This document shows positions 51,007 through 62,300 of a DNA stretch of 64,000 nucleotides, one piece after another. The stretch lies in contig NC_019864.2 in assembly GCF_002234675.1 (NCBI RefSeq), positions 12,727,582-12,791,581 of the forward strand, written 5' to 3'. This DNA is from Oryzias latipes. Its lineage: Eukaryota; Chordata; Actinopteri; Beloniformes; Adrianichthyidae. Under the pieces are notes generated by a model. The model was given only the letters and a program-made list of their open reading frames with translations, did not search any database and was not told the DNA's origin. The position numbers and the translations under genes are program-made. Positions within the stretch are counted from its first letter, which is position 1. Each line of letters starts with the position of its first letter.

Positions 51007-52040
51007 TTTTTTTTTTTTTAAAGTTTGTTGAAAGTTTAAAATGTTATCCACAATGTTGTTGTGATGTGTTAGAGTTGTTATATGTTTGTGGCTTTGGTTA
51101 ATGTTATAAAGGGCATTTTTCATATTCTGTACTTTGCTTTTGTTTGTGGCAAAACATAGCCCACACTTTAGGAGGCTGCAAAACACTCAAACTGTCAGTA
51201 AAGGTTCTCATTTATCCAGGTGGTGTAGTTTTGAGGTTAAGTCATAGCAGCTGGACTTAAGAAAATGTAAGTCCACTTAACATGGGACCTGTAAATATAT
51301 TTATTAATCCCATACAAGCAGTTTATAAATGGCTTGTGAATATGAACCCCTATTTGATCACGCTTTAGATTGGGGGGCTGCAAAACACTTAATAAACTGT
51401 TAATAAGAACACTGTAAATATATTTATTAATCCCATACAAGCAGTTTATAAATGGCTTGTGAATATGAACCCCTATTTGATCACGCTTTAGATTGGGGGG
51501 CTGCAAAACACTTAATAAACTGTTAATAGCAGCACTGTTATTATCTCATAAGGCATTTTATGAAGGATTAATAGATGTCTTTATAAGCAGCTTAATACAA
51601 CATTACTAGTGCTTGTTCATGTCTTATAAATAGTTTATTAATGAGTCTTTTACTGTGTTTATAAGTCTCTTATTTGAACTTGTAAGTCAGTTGTAAGAAA
51701 TTTACAACTGCTAATAGATATCTTTATAAGCAGCTTAATACAACATTAAAAGTTCTTGTTAATGTCTTATAAATAGTTTATTAAGGACAATTACAACTGC
51801 TTATAAATGTGTTTATAAGCAGCTTAATACAACCTTTCTAGTGCTTGTTCATGTCTTATAAATAGTTTATTAATGAGTCCTTTAATGTGTTTATAAGCAG
51901 CTTATTTGAACTTGTGAGTCAGTTGTAAGACATTTACAACTGCTAATAAATGTCTTTATAAGCAGCTTACTACAACATTAAAAGTGCTTGTTAATGTCTT
52001 ATAAATAGTTTATTAAGGACACCTATTATAAAGCGTTACC
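50990..52040 (-). repeat. Merlin right terminal inverted repeat
   Basis: 1,051 bp, the inverse of 43199-44254, including the doubled 123-bp unit and the outer modules. Its inner edge covers the last codons and stop of the CCDC106-like gene (AAGGGCAGATATTGA), so the left arm carries an inverted copy of that gene end. Confidence 0.95.
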
Positions 52041-52524
52041 GATTATTTTTTTAAATAGGTTGTGATGTCCTGCCCTTTTAAGACCACATCAAATCTTGAA
52101 GTTAGCTGTAAAGACTCATATTTAGAGATACCGGTTTGTAATTGGAAATATTACATTTGATAATTAGTGTGTATTGGTTAAAAAAGTATGTATATCTTTC
52201 AAATAGCTTTATTTTAAATGCGGCTTAAAATTATATGTAATTATGTGTTTAATACAAAACTTCTGTCCTGCTGCTGTTAAACGCTTTAGTACTTTGTTAT
52301 GAGTCAAATGAAACTTTCTAGTTTCCCTCAATCTCAGAAGTCTTTTTCTTGCAACAGAACCACTCCACATTCAAACATAACACTTGCGCCTAAAATATTG
52401 AGATGTTTAAAAAAATAACTTGGTTCAATAGAGATATTGCATGAAATAGAATGTTTTCACTATCAAATGACTCAACAAAATACTCGAGATTGGTTGTTTC
52501 AAAACAAGCCAATTTATTTTGATG

Positions 52525-53115
52525 ACACACACCAATGAAAATTGTGTTTTTGGTGTTTTTAACATTTGTAGTATTTCTATGATGATGGAAGATGTATATA
52601 AAGAAAATTAAGCTTTAAGTTGTATTTCTACATATTTCTTTAGACAAATACGTGTGAATCAGAGCAGACAAAACAATGCTGTTGGAAGAAACTTGTGGTA
52701 ATGACGTGGGTCCTACAATCGGCAAGCCACAAGCTCCCTGCTCTGCTACATTCTGATGCGTCCCATTTTAGACAAATAGATCCATGTACGTATTTGTCCT
52801 CTGAGCTGGCATCTGGCTCAAAACTGTATGGCTGGCAAGCTTCAATACTGCTCGCAATTTATGTTGCAGCGGTAATGTTGAATTGGAGTTGAAAGTGGCT
52901 GTAAGCCAGCAGGAGAGCGTGTAAACAGATGGATGATGGGAAATGGAGGTGGGCTTACTCTTCCTAGGATCTGCCCACAACTCAGAGGCACATTTCTAAT
53001 GAACTACTGCTGCTCTGCACCAATTGTGTCCTCGAAAATGACACAGGATTTTTTTTCAGTTTTAACTAAAAATAACAATCATTATTAAAAGACCACTGGA
53101 AACACTTTTAAAATA
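52525..53115 (+). repeat. unclassified ~0.5-kb dispersed repeat, long copy
   Basis: Starts near GACACACACCAATGAAAATT, then GTGTTTTTAACATTT, TCTGAGCTGGCATCTGGCTC, a GTAAACAGATGGATGA block and CCACAACTCAGAGGC, in the same order as 19107-19560. It is the best copy together with 19107. Confidence 0.75.
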
Positions 53116-54399
53116 GATCAGAAGATTATCAGAGTGAAGCTTTAATGAACAGCTACTAGAAAAGTAGTTTTGTCATATATCAAGTGTAATAAGCTATTCA
53201 AACTAGAAAGTAGACGAAAATGCTTGGTGAGATTTTGTGATTTTGCAATGAGACAATGCAGTTAGCTAAGGATGTGTTCAGTCAAGTGGTAAAATATCTG
53301 CAAAGTGACTGTCCTGATTCAATATACACCACAGCATTCTTACTGTTTTACTTGGCTGTACATCTCATTCAAAAAAGTTAGCATCTAAAGATAACAAAAC
53401 CTTAGACTTGTCACTATGATATTATACGGTCTGTAGATTTGTGGACTAAAGAGCAGTGATGTCATGGAAGAAGTTCTTTTTAGCTCTAAATTCCAACTCC
53501 ATATCTTTCACCTGAAGGAAGCTTAAAGCATTTTTCTTGGAAAACGTGTTTCTGGTATTTGGATAGATTAAACAAGGGTAAGATGAGGAATGAAAAGCAA
53601 ATAAATGAATGAGTTCCATCAGGAGTTTTATCAGGAGTGCACTTGGACGAGGAATGCAAGTTCACTTCCTTACCTTCTGTATCTGACAGTAATTACAGGC
53701 CTGAATATTTCCTGCTCGAGTCCACAGTATTAAAGAACTGATAGGGTCCCCACAGCTCCAAAAAAGAAAAATCCGGTCTGTCCATCTATTTTCACCAGTC
53801 CACTAATGGCTGAGATAAAAGTAGTGTAGATTTCTCTGATAAATGAAGTTCTAAGAAATGTGTTTATCAAAGCTTTCCTTACAGTTGTCAAATGTGCCAG
53901 AACAGCTCAGATCAGTGGAAAAAAGCTCCATATTTCGGGCACCGTTTAACTGAAATATGTGGAAATGAATTATCTGGGTGTAAAAGTAAAAGCTGGCACT
54001 TTTTTTTAACTGGCATGCAAAGATTTGAGAAAACATTTTTATGCTGCTTGGAAAGGTGGGGGAATGAAAACAACGTGGAATGAATGCAGGGCCTCAGACT
54101 GCTGTGTCCAGCATGTGCTGACGAAAGCCAGAAACCAGTTCTGATTCACACTCCTGAACACCAGCCCTTGAATCCACCAGCAAATCCGTCCACTCATGCA
54201 CAAACACCGGGGAAAATTGCTTATGAGGCTAAAAATGCAAAACCTTTGGCATCCAGCAAAGTAGAACCTGAAAAGATGTCATTGTTTAATGCTCTTTACT
54301 CCTTGTAAATAAATTATAGAACAGCTATAATAAGCATTTCTGAATTTTGATGCTTTTTGAATAATAGTAATAATATTGGACGGATTTTTCTGCGCTTTT
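53116..54399. other. non-coding stretch
   Basis: No coding exon or clear repeat supported. Confidence 0.45.
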
Positions 54400-54510
54400 C
54401 CAGACACTCAAAGCGCTTAAAATCTGTTTCCATTATTCATTCACTCGTCAGTCATACTTGGTGATGGTAAGCTACTAATGTAGCCACAGCTGACCTGGAC
54501 CAGACTGACA
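54400..54510 (-). repeat. SINE/LINE tail-like fragment
   Basis: CACTCAAAGCGCTTAAAATC followed by CATTCATTCACTCGTCAGTC and TGGTAAGCTACTAATGTAGC, a pattern common in fish LINE/SINE 3' regions. Short and diverged. Confidence 0.45.
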
Positions 54511-55094
54511 GAATGACTAATTGTACGATGCAATAATAAAGCAAGCATTTATTTTCTTGATACCTAAAGGTCAATGATCAAGCCAACATGATGTCTCTAA
54601 ATGTGCACTATTGCTGTGGGAGTTCAAACCGAGTTTTTGTTCCTCGCCATCATCCAGGACCAATCACGGTTTGAAAGAAGAGAGGAGAGCTGAGTTGGCA
54701 GAAAAAGGCGAGCAGTCAGGGAAATCCAGGATGAAAGTACAAGTTCCAGTGGCACAGATGGAACACGACCCCATATTTAATGAACATTTATTTACCTGTA
54801 AGTTACAAATTTCCAATAAATCATCACATCATTGACAGTGACAGACCCTGAAAAGACAAGTCCAGAAAATGTAAACTTTGGTGGTGTTCTGTGTAGCAAA
54901 TGAATCAAAGGGGAAAACAATATTTTGTCATTTTACAAAACAAATGTTTTTTTGCTGAATGAAACATCTAAATCCTTATAGATCTTTGAGTTTGAAACAA
55001 ATCTTGAATAATCTGAGTTAAATTGTTAGTTGTGGTGTATGATAATAAGATTCAAAGTGCAGTGCAGGGACGCATTGTAGGATTAAGGTTTTGT

Positions 55095-55215
55095 CATGTG
55101 ATTGGCGATTGTATTGTATTGTATGGCAGTGGACCAGTGTATGTGGGTGAATGGGACTGTAAAGTGCTTTTTACCTTGATCAAGGTAGAAAAACGTTACA
55201 TAAGTATACATCATT
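55095..55215 (+). repeat. SINE 3'-part fragment
   Basis: GTATGTGGGTGAATGGGACT followed by AAGGTAGAAAAACGTTACAT, related to the tail of the SINE at 25601-25835. Confidence 0.55.
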
Positions 55216-55379
55216 TCTGCAATTGAAACCTTAGTTTATATTATATATATATATTAGTTTAGACTTACAGGCTGTGTTCTGTCTAGCAGTAAAACTGATT
55301 TTGTTTTTAGTGACCACAGATGAAGCCTTTTATTAAGGCATTTAGGATGTTTCAACAATTTACACAATATACATTATAC

Positions 55380-56200
55380 CTCGCAACAATATACACTCCA
55401 ACACACATGCACACACACACATCCCTGAGTTCTCTGGCAAGACCAGGAGCTGGGGATCACGGATACTTGTCCTTGCCCTCGATTACTGGGCCTCACCAAA
55501 ACTCCAACAGTTGGTGGGCCTGGTCGGGCCATGTTTGCAATGCTCTTTTGGGACCTCCACTTCTCTTGGCGTCCTCCTCCTGGGCTGGGTTGGGTTCGGT
55601 AGGCGGAGTTCCTCTATCTGCTATACCGTACGGGTATTGGGGGTCCTGGCTACCTCTGCTGCTTCAGCGGGGGTGTTGGTGTAAGGTTGACCGGGAACTC
55701 TCTCTCTTTTTTTTTACATTCCATCGTCCACCCCAGTAGAAGACAAACACTCGCCTTTACACAAATGGCAAACAAGACTGAATTAAATGTTTTACATGTA
55801 TTGGTTTGTATGCATAAGTATGTGTGTGAACTGTAGTTGTATTATGTACCTGTTGACATGTTTGTATATGAACATTTTTGGAGCCAACAGGTATGTTGGT
55901 AACATCTGGGTGAGTGTGAGGACAGGCCCCGCCCCTTTTAGACTAACATTTACATCTGACAGCAAGGAGTATAAACTTCCAGCAACTTTATGATTCCACC
56001 CCACTATAATCATTCTTCTATTCCCTTAACCTCCACTTTTCCCTCCTCTTTTGTGCCCTTCCCCCCCCCCCCCCCCCCCCCCCCCGACATGCCTTTCTGT
56101 TCTTCACTCCTCTTCCTAAACCCTAATTACAAAAGGGGTTTATACAAATATACACATTGTGAATCAGATTATTCATGACCCCAGTAAACCGTAAAATATG
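55380..56200. repeat. suspected interspersed repeat with poly-C tract
   Basis: A GC-rich block (about 55430-55690) with CCTCCTCCTGGGCTGGG followed by a CA/GT-rich part, then a 25-nt poly-C run at 56061-56085. Composition differs sharply from its surroundings. It looks like a repetitive element, but I found no second copy here. An open frame at 55320-55739 has no protein motif. Confidence 0.35.
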
Positions 56201-59138
56201 TCCTACACAAGAGGCCTTCACCTCTCATCTGTTTGCCCAGCTTTTAGAAAGGACAAGTAAATAAAGAAAGATGTTTCAATGACCAAACCAATATAGTTTC
56301 CTAATAAAGGATATCTGCTGTGAAAACCTTGTTTTTCATTTCTGAAATTATAAGACTGTAATTTTTAAAAGTACAATGTTTTATTTAAAAAAAAAAATTC
56401 TTCCATGACTCATTAGTAACTGCAATGTAACACATTAATCAATCCATCTTACTGTTCTACGCAGCACTTGCTCTCCCTCTAACTACCCCTAAAGGGGGAA
56501 CCGAGACAGAACGCTGCTGCAGAACTGGTCCTTTAAGTAAGGAGTAACAAAGGGGCTGAACGGAGCAGCTGCATGAGAAGGGGGTTAAGTTAGGTTGCTC
56601 AAACTAGAACTTAAATATCACAAACCAACATTCCAGCAACATAATTATAAGTGGCATAAGTTTACTTTACGTGGAATAACTGTTCCACGTGGTGTTGATG
56701 CTTCACCCATAGAGAAAAAAAAAAACTTTTCCTGTCTGTATCTAGCCAGGTAAACATTCTTCCTGCCTGAACAGCGGGCTTACACATTATGAACATCTGC
56801 TGACAGTTTAGTGGTTTGGAAAGCATTCAGGCAAGGTAGTGCTCAGAGGAGGACGCACAAGGACCTGGGTGATCATTCGTTACAGTAAAGATGAAGTCAT
56901 GAAATCACTCCCTCCTCTAACATTTAATGTCCTATGAAGACCAGATGAGAGCATATCTTGCAACAGGCCTCTGATCAAATGCTGGAGGTCAAAGTAAACT
57001 GATGTAACTAACTCACTCATCTAATGAAATTGCTTGCTCACTCTGGCCGTACAAGTAGCTGCTCTTTGAATCAGTGGGAGTTTAAGAACAAAAGATTGAA
57101 AAAGGCCCCCTTTTTCTTAGTACAAGCTTTTCTTGGACTGTAAGTTTCAGTCCAGATGCCCCCGACATATGCAATGTCTTCCTTTCAATCATTGTGTGCA
57201 ATATGTTGGACATCTGAAAGCTTCCAATGTTCATCATGTAAATATTATGGAGTGTTTGGTTCAAACGTGGGTTTGATTATTTTCCTGAGTGACCTTCTGT
57301 AATGGATTCTTGTTTTACTTGGTAGCACATAAAGCATGTAGTGAAGCAGCAGGACTGTAACTCTAGAACCAAGCAGAGTTGGCCCAAATCAATCTCTGAG
57401 CAGTTCATTAAAACCCTCTTTAACTTAGATACGCAGGGAATTCTTCCCCTCTGAGTACCGTTTTGACCTAAATAGTAGACCACACCTTTAAAAATGGAAA
57501 CATGAGCTGTGCAGTGTGCATGTACAAAAGACTATTACTCAAAGGAAAAATACATGACTCAATCCACGACTACAATTTTAGCTGCTGTTTGGCCAGTTTG
57601 CTGTTTGGAGAGTGCAGATCTGAGCACAAAGAGTGAAGGAAAGCCCCTCATGATCTTCTTGCTTCTCTGTGCACCTTCACCCGTCTTCCATGTGGGAGGA
57701 TGCCTTTACCCCAGTCCTGTTTTTGTGTGTGTGTGTGTGTGTGTTTACATAGTTAACTACGACACTGAAAGAAGCCACCACGCAAGTTCAGCTATTGCAC
57801 AAGCAGAGGCAGACTGTACTATATGGTCTTTTAGCAAATCAAAATATCAGCCCATGCTCTAAAGGCATGTCTTTGGCTTTCTGGGAAAAGACTATGCTGG
57901 TAGCTGTATCAGGATAAAATAAACAAAAAACTCTGAGGTTTTTACAAAGGTTAGGGAAAATGTATTTTTTAGAGATCCAATTTTTATTGATAAATGTTTT
58001 TTTTATGTTAAGTAACCTATGAAACAAGACTACCACATTTGAGCCTTTTTCCCCCTTTCTATCAGAATCCAATGTAAAGAAAATTGAACAAACCAAACTA
58101 AAAACTACATTGACCCTTTTGAGTCAAATTTGTCTCCGTTGTCATGCACATGCACCACTGCGTTTAGAAGCGTTTCGTCTACATTTTTTGCTGACAGCTT
58201 CTTTTTCACAGGCTTCTCATCATTACTCATTGGTGACATTCAATTTGTTAGTGTAGTATAAAGAGTCTGGCTGCAAAAGCTCAATTTGGTCTCCGAGCTC
58301 AAAGAAGACACAATCTCTTATCACAGCTCAGTGAGCTCACTTCAAAGATTTGACAACTGTGCTGCACTGTAGCTCTTATTTTCTTTATTTTGTTTCATAG
58401 GTTTATGATAACCAATGTATATACCTAAATTGATGATGATGATGAATTGATGATGATGGGCCATTTTTCTAAAGGGTATTTTTTTTGTCTAGAAAAAGAA
58501 AATAATCAATTCAACAGATTAAATCCTTTTTCCTCAATAAAAAAAAATGAATCTTCAGTTCTGCTTGCTGTTGAATGCTGAGAACTCCTGTTTCCATAGG
58601 ATATTATTCAGTAAAAGATATCAAATCTCACAGACAATAGGCAAAATGAAGCTGCAGTTGGTTTCTGCTTAAACTGCTGAAAACAACAAAATGTTGATCT
58701 GTAATTGCTACAAGATCCAAGATAGGAGGCCTCTGAGGAGACAAAGAGTCTGAGCACTGAACCGTTTTTTTTTTTTTGCATGGATAGTCACTCCTATAGA
58801 AAAAGAAAAGGAAATGCAATTGCACCCTATTACTTATGACATATTCCTTTGACATGAACCTCTGGATTCAAACAAAAAGAAGAAAAATGTACATTTATTA
58901 CAGCATTAATTAGATTTGATGTTGTTTTAGTCTGTGGATTGAGAGATCATAAGTTAGTGTGCTTTTAGATTTGATTAAGTTAGATCAGATACAAAATTAC
59001 TTTATTGTCACTGCACTGTGGGTACAAGGCAGAAAAATACATTTTTTTCTCTGCAAATTCCATCTATTTGTCTGCAGAAACTACTAATTCAGTTTTGAGT
59101 TCACATGGATGCCAGAGCCAAACCACATAACCTTGGGC
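56201..59138. other. non-coding stretch
   Basis: Contains a (GT)n run at about 57725-57744 and GAT repeats near 58432-58457. No coding exon supported. Confidence 0.45.
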
Positions 59139-59398
59139 GAGGATGGGACACACCGTGAACAGGTCACCAGTCCGTTGCAGGGCCACAAACTTACACCTAG
59201 AGGCAATTTAGAGTCACAGATTAACCTATCAAATATGCTTTCGGATGGTGGGAGGAAGCCAGGGTGCCTGAATATAATCCATGCATGCACAAGGAGAACA
59301 TGCAAACTCCACACAGAAAGTACCCAGCCTGGATGTGAACCAAGTTCTTCCTGATGTGAAGCGAGAGTGCTAACCACTCCTCCACTATACTTTAACAT
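59139..59398 (-). repeat. LINE/L2-type 3'-region repeat
   Basis: GAACAGGTCACCAGTCCGTT, then GGCAATTTAGAGTCACAG, GGGAGGAAGCC, GGAGAACATGCAAACTCC and GTGCTAACCACTCC: the order typical of a very common fish repeat usually assigned to L2/CR1-type LINE tails. Its first part is the inverse of the fragment at 8508. Confidence 0.65.
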
Positions 59399-62300
59399 CC
59401 ATGAAGCACTATGAGGAACTAAAAGTATATTTTAGTGTGCAGTGGAAGACAAATATGATAAGTCCAAATCAGTAAAGAAATAAAAAAAAAATTATTTATT
59501 GGATTAGTAGGACAAAACAGAAAAAGTGTTAGAAAGAACTGAAAGTTTCTGTGAGCAGAGGTTTTGACAGAACCTCATCTGAATCAGAGTAATGGCAAAA
59601 GACAAAAACATTTTGTCAGATTTAAAACTTTGATACCTGAATTTATTTCCAGTCAAGGAAAAAAAAAGGATCTAACTTTTATTTTTGTAGAAACTAAAGG
59701 TAATTTTGGAGTCAATGTGGTTTGATGAATGTTTGCATCAATAGGCGTCAAGGAGGTGACTTTTCTAAATTTAAGCAGAAAAGTCAAATCTGGCCATCTT
59801 CTGCAGTCTGTGGGAGCAGCTGAGCTGTCAGAAGGAGAACAGATAGGATGAAGACGTCTGTACATCAAAAACAGAAGTTACTGCATCCGCAGCTGATCCA
59901 CATCCTCACAGCACTGGCTCTACGCAAGACTCAGACGACCTAACCTGAAGGGGTGCGCAACAGAACACAGCTGGTGGACAGGCTGCAGGTTAAAAAAGGA
60001 AAACCTCTGTGTAACAAAGCCCATATAGCAACATATTGTGGGATTCAACTTTAACATTCGGATCTTCAACTACTATGAGGGCAGTACTGCATATGCTACT
60101 TTCCTGAAGTGGAGAGGGCGGCTTGGGGGCTTGGGCCATTCTAAGTAGTTTCAGCTGTGGTTTGTTTTCAGGGAAGAAAGGTTCAAATCCTCAGAGTGGT
60201 GAACCACCGTAAATCTGTACAGAACGTCAAAGCTTGTTATGTTTGCAGTTTCACTTTATGACACTGTACACTTGGTATGTTTTGTATTTCCTATTGAGTA
60301 ACTAGATCTATGATCAAGAGATTTGTGAGGGAGAATAAAAAATAAAATAAAATAGTCAAAGTCATGGTCTGTCACAACAGTTACCGAGCTGACAGCCGAT
60401 CAGCCACCATAAGTCATCTTTAAAAAGGATGTTTTAGGCTCGCACACAATCACCTACTGTGTCTCCATCCTCATTAAGAAAGGCGATTGCCTATTCTTGG
60501 TCAGTCCAGGACATCTCTGCAGGCCCTGCCCTGCTGGAGGAGTTCATCAGACTGCCAACAGAATGAGAAAGAACAGTCAAGACACAGTCTGCAGAGTGAC
60601 TCACGCCTTTTTAACTGCCATTCATTGTGACATCTGTCTGGCACTGCACTGTATTATCACCTTAATAACAGATTGGAGCAAGTCTCCTTTCTCTGTGATG
60701 CTTTACTGTAATGCTCAGCAGAGCTCAAACTGCCCCGGGGTGAGTTCAGAAACTCAAGCCTGAAAGAATGTCTAAAGTTTGGAGAGAATGAAAGAGCTGA
60801 TAATTCCAGCCTTCTGTACTGAGATGTGCTGTTTAATCCCACATAAGACACACACATGTATGACTAAATGCATTGTTGCAGCTACTTTCCCCATTAGTTG
60901 GAGATTGGAAATGTGGTTTCCCATTAAGCCTTTGTATATTTAACACAAAAGCAGCCAAGGTTAGTTGCAGACTTTTTTGTAAAAATTGTTTTAGTAAATT
61001 TTAAAAAGACAATAAAAACAAAATGCATGGAAAGTCTTTTTTGTGCAGTTTCATTTGGGTGAGAAATAACCTCAAAATGTTTTTGTTTTTTTATTACAGT
61101 TAAATTAGAACTTTTTTTTTTCTGCTGAGGAAAAAAATTCTGCTTAAAATGAGAACTTCAGTGATTGAACATGATGATTCAATTCAGGATTCAATGTCAG
61201 GATTCATGAATCCTGACATTGAATCATGTTCCTAATTTGTCCTGCATTTAGATGTAATTTCAGTCTGTTCTGCTCTGTTGTCCCATTCAATATCTGCCTG
61301 CACAAACTGCCAAAAGGTCATTTTTCATCATCACAATATCCCTGGAGAAAATATTGAAATACCCCTTCTTTTCTCTTTTGGAGGCATTTCATTTTAATCC
61401 CAACCATTGCTCTGGTGTGAGACCATGTGCTCAGTGATGGACACAGCTCATACACTTAAACATTCACCTTGCTGACCTGAAACTGTGTAGCTACGGTGCC
61501 GTGTGACAGTTTAGCGTATATTTATGTGAATGTGCTGTGCAGCTGATTAGCTAAATGCCTGACCCAAAGGCAAAAAGACGGGTGATGACACTTGGTTCTT
61601 GATGTGAGCCGTCTGGGTGCTGGAATGAGGAGACAGTGAAGGAGTGTGATAGATAAGCACCTGAGTATGAGAAAACAAGCAGCTCACAGAGATGAACACA
61701 CAAACCCTTCAGCTACACCTCCTGAGTGGCAAGACCTTTTGTCCGACCGGCTGACAGCTCTACTCGCTTTATTGAAACTGCTTATATAGGGTTGTTGATC
61801 CATTTATATAAAAGAAAAGTCTGTGACTTTTGACACAGTTTTCCAATACAAGAATTAAAACTGGGGTCAAAGGAAAATACTTAATTATAAAGAAAAAAAA
61901 AGGTTTCAAAGTAAGAAGAACCCTCCAATCTTGTGTGGGAGCTTTTTGAGGTGTTATTTAAAAGACTGTCAAAATCTATGAGGGTTTTATCCAAGTACTC
62001 CTGCTTTATCCCTGACAACATTTTTAGCTGTCAGTGATAAAGTTGTCAAGTAGTTTTTGGCCTCATATTTCAACACATGCTTGCAGACAAGTCTTTGTTG
62101 GGTTAGAAAGATATCTAAAAATGATCTAAAATATCATAATTGAACCAATTTAACTGGGATAAGATGGCTAAAGACTAATAACTGTCATCATTGCCTAATT
62201 TTGCATAGAAAACATTGAATTTTTTTGCATTAAAAATTGTCCAATGTAATTTCATGCTGGACTGCATCAATGCTCTTTGGAACATGTTTTCCATGCCAGA

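Larger units (their letters stand above)
43199..52040. mobile_element. complete Merlin DNA transposon carrying a CCDC106-like gene
   Basis: 8,842 bp, bounded by a perfect 8-bp duplication GATTATTT (43191-43198 and 52041-52048). The ends GGTAACGCTTTATAATAGG are the start of 1.05-kb terminal inverted repeats that are almost identical. Inside are two divergent spliced genes: a Merlin (ISXO2/IS1016-like) transposase on the minus strand and a CCDC106-like coiled-coil protein on the plus strand, back to back. Merlin elements are known for 8-9 bp duplications, consistent with this. Intact exons, perfect duplication and near-identical arms indicate recent transposition. Younger insertions sit inside introns: a hAT-type element (47809-48763) and an imperfect foldback (45070-45885). 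Confidence 0.93.

Noticed and set aside
55320-55739. 139-codon open frame, plus strand
   Set aside because: Composition follows a GC-rich repeat-like block. No domain, no splice context, and it is low-complexity at the start (THMHTHT from a CA repeat).
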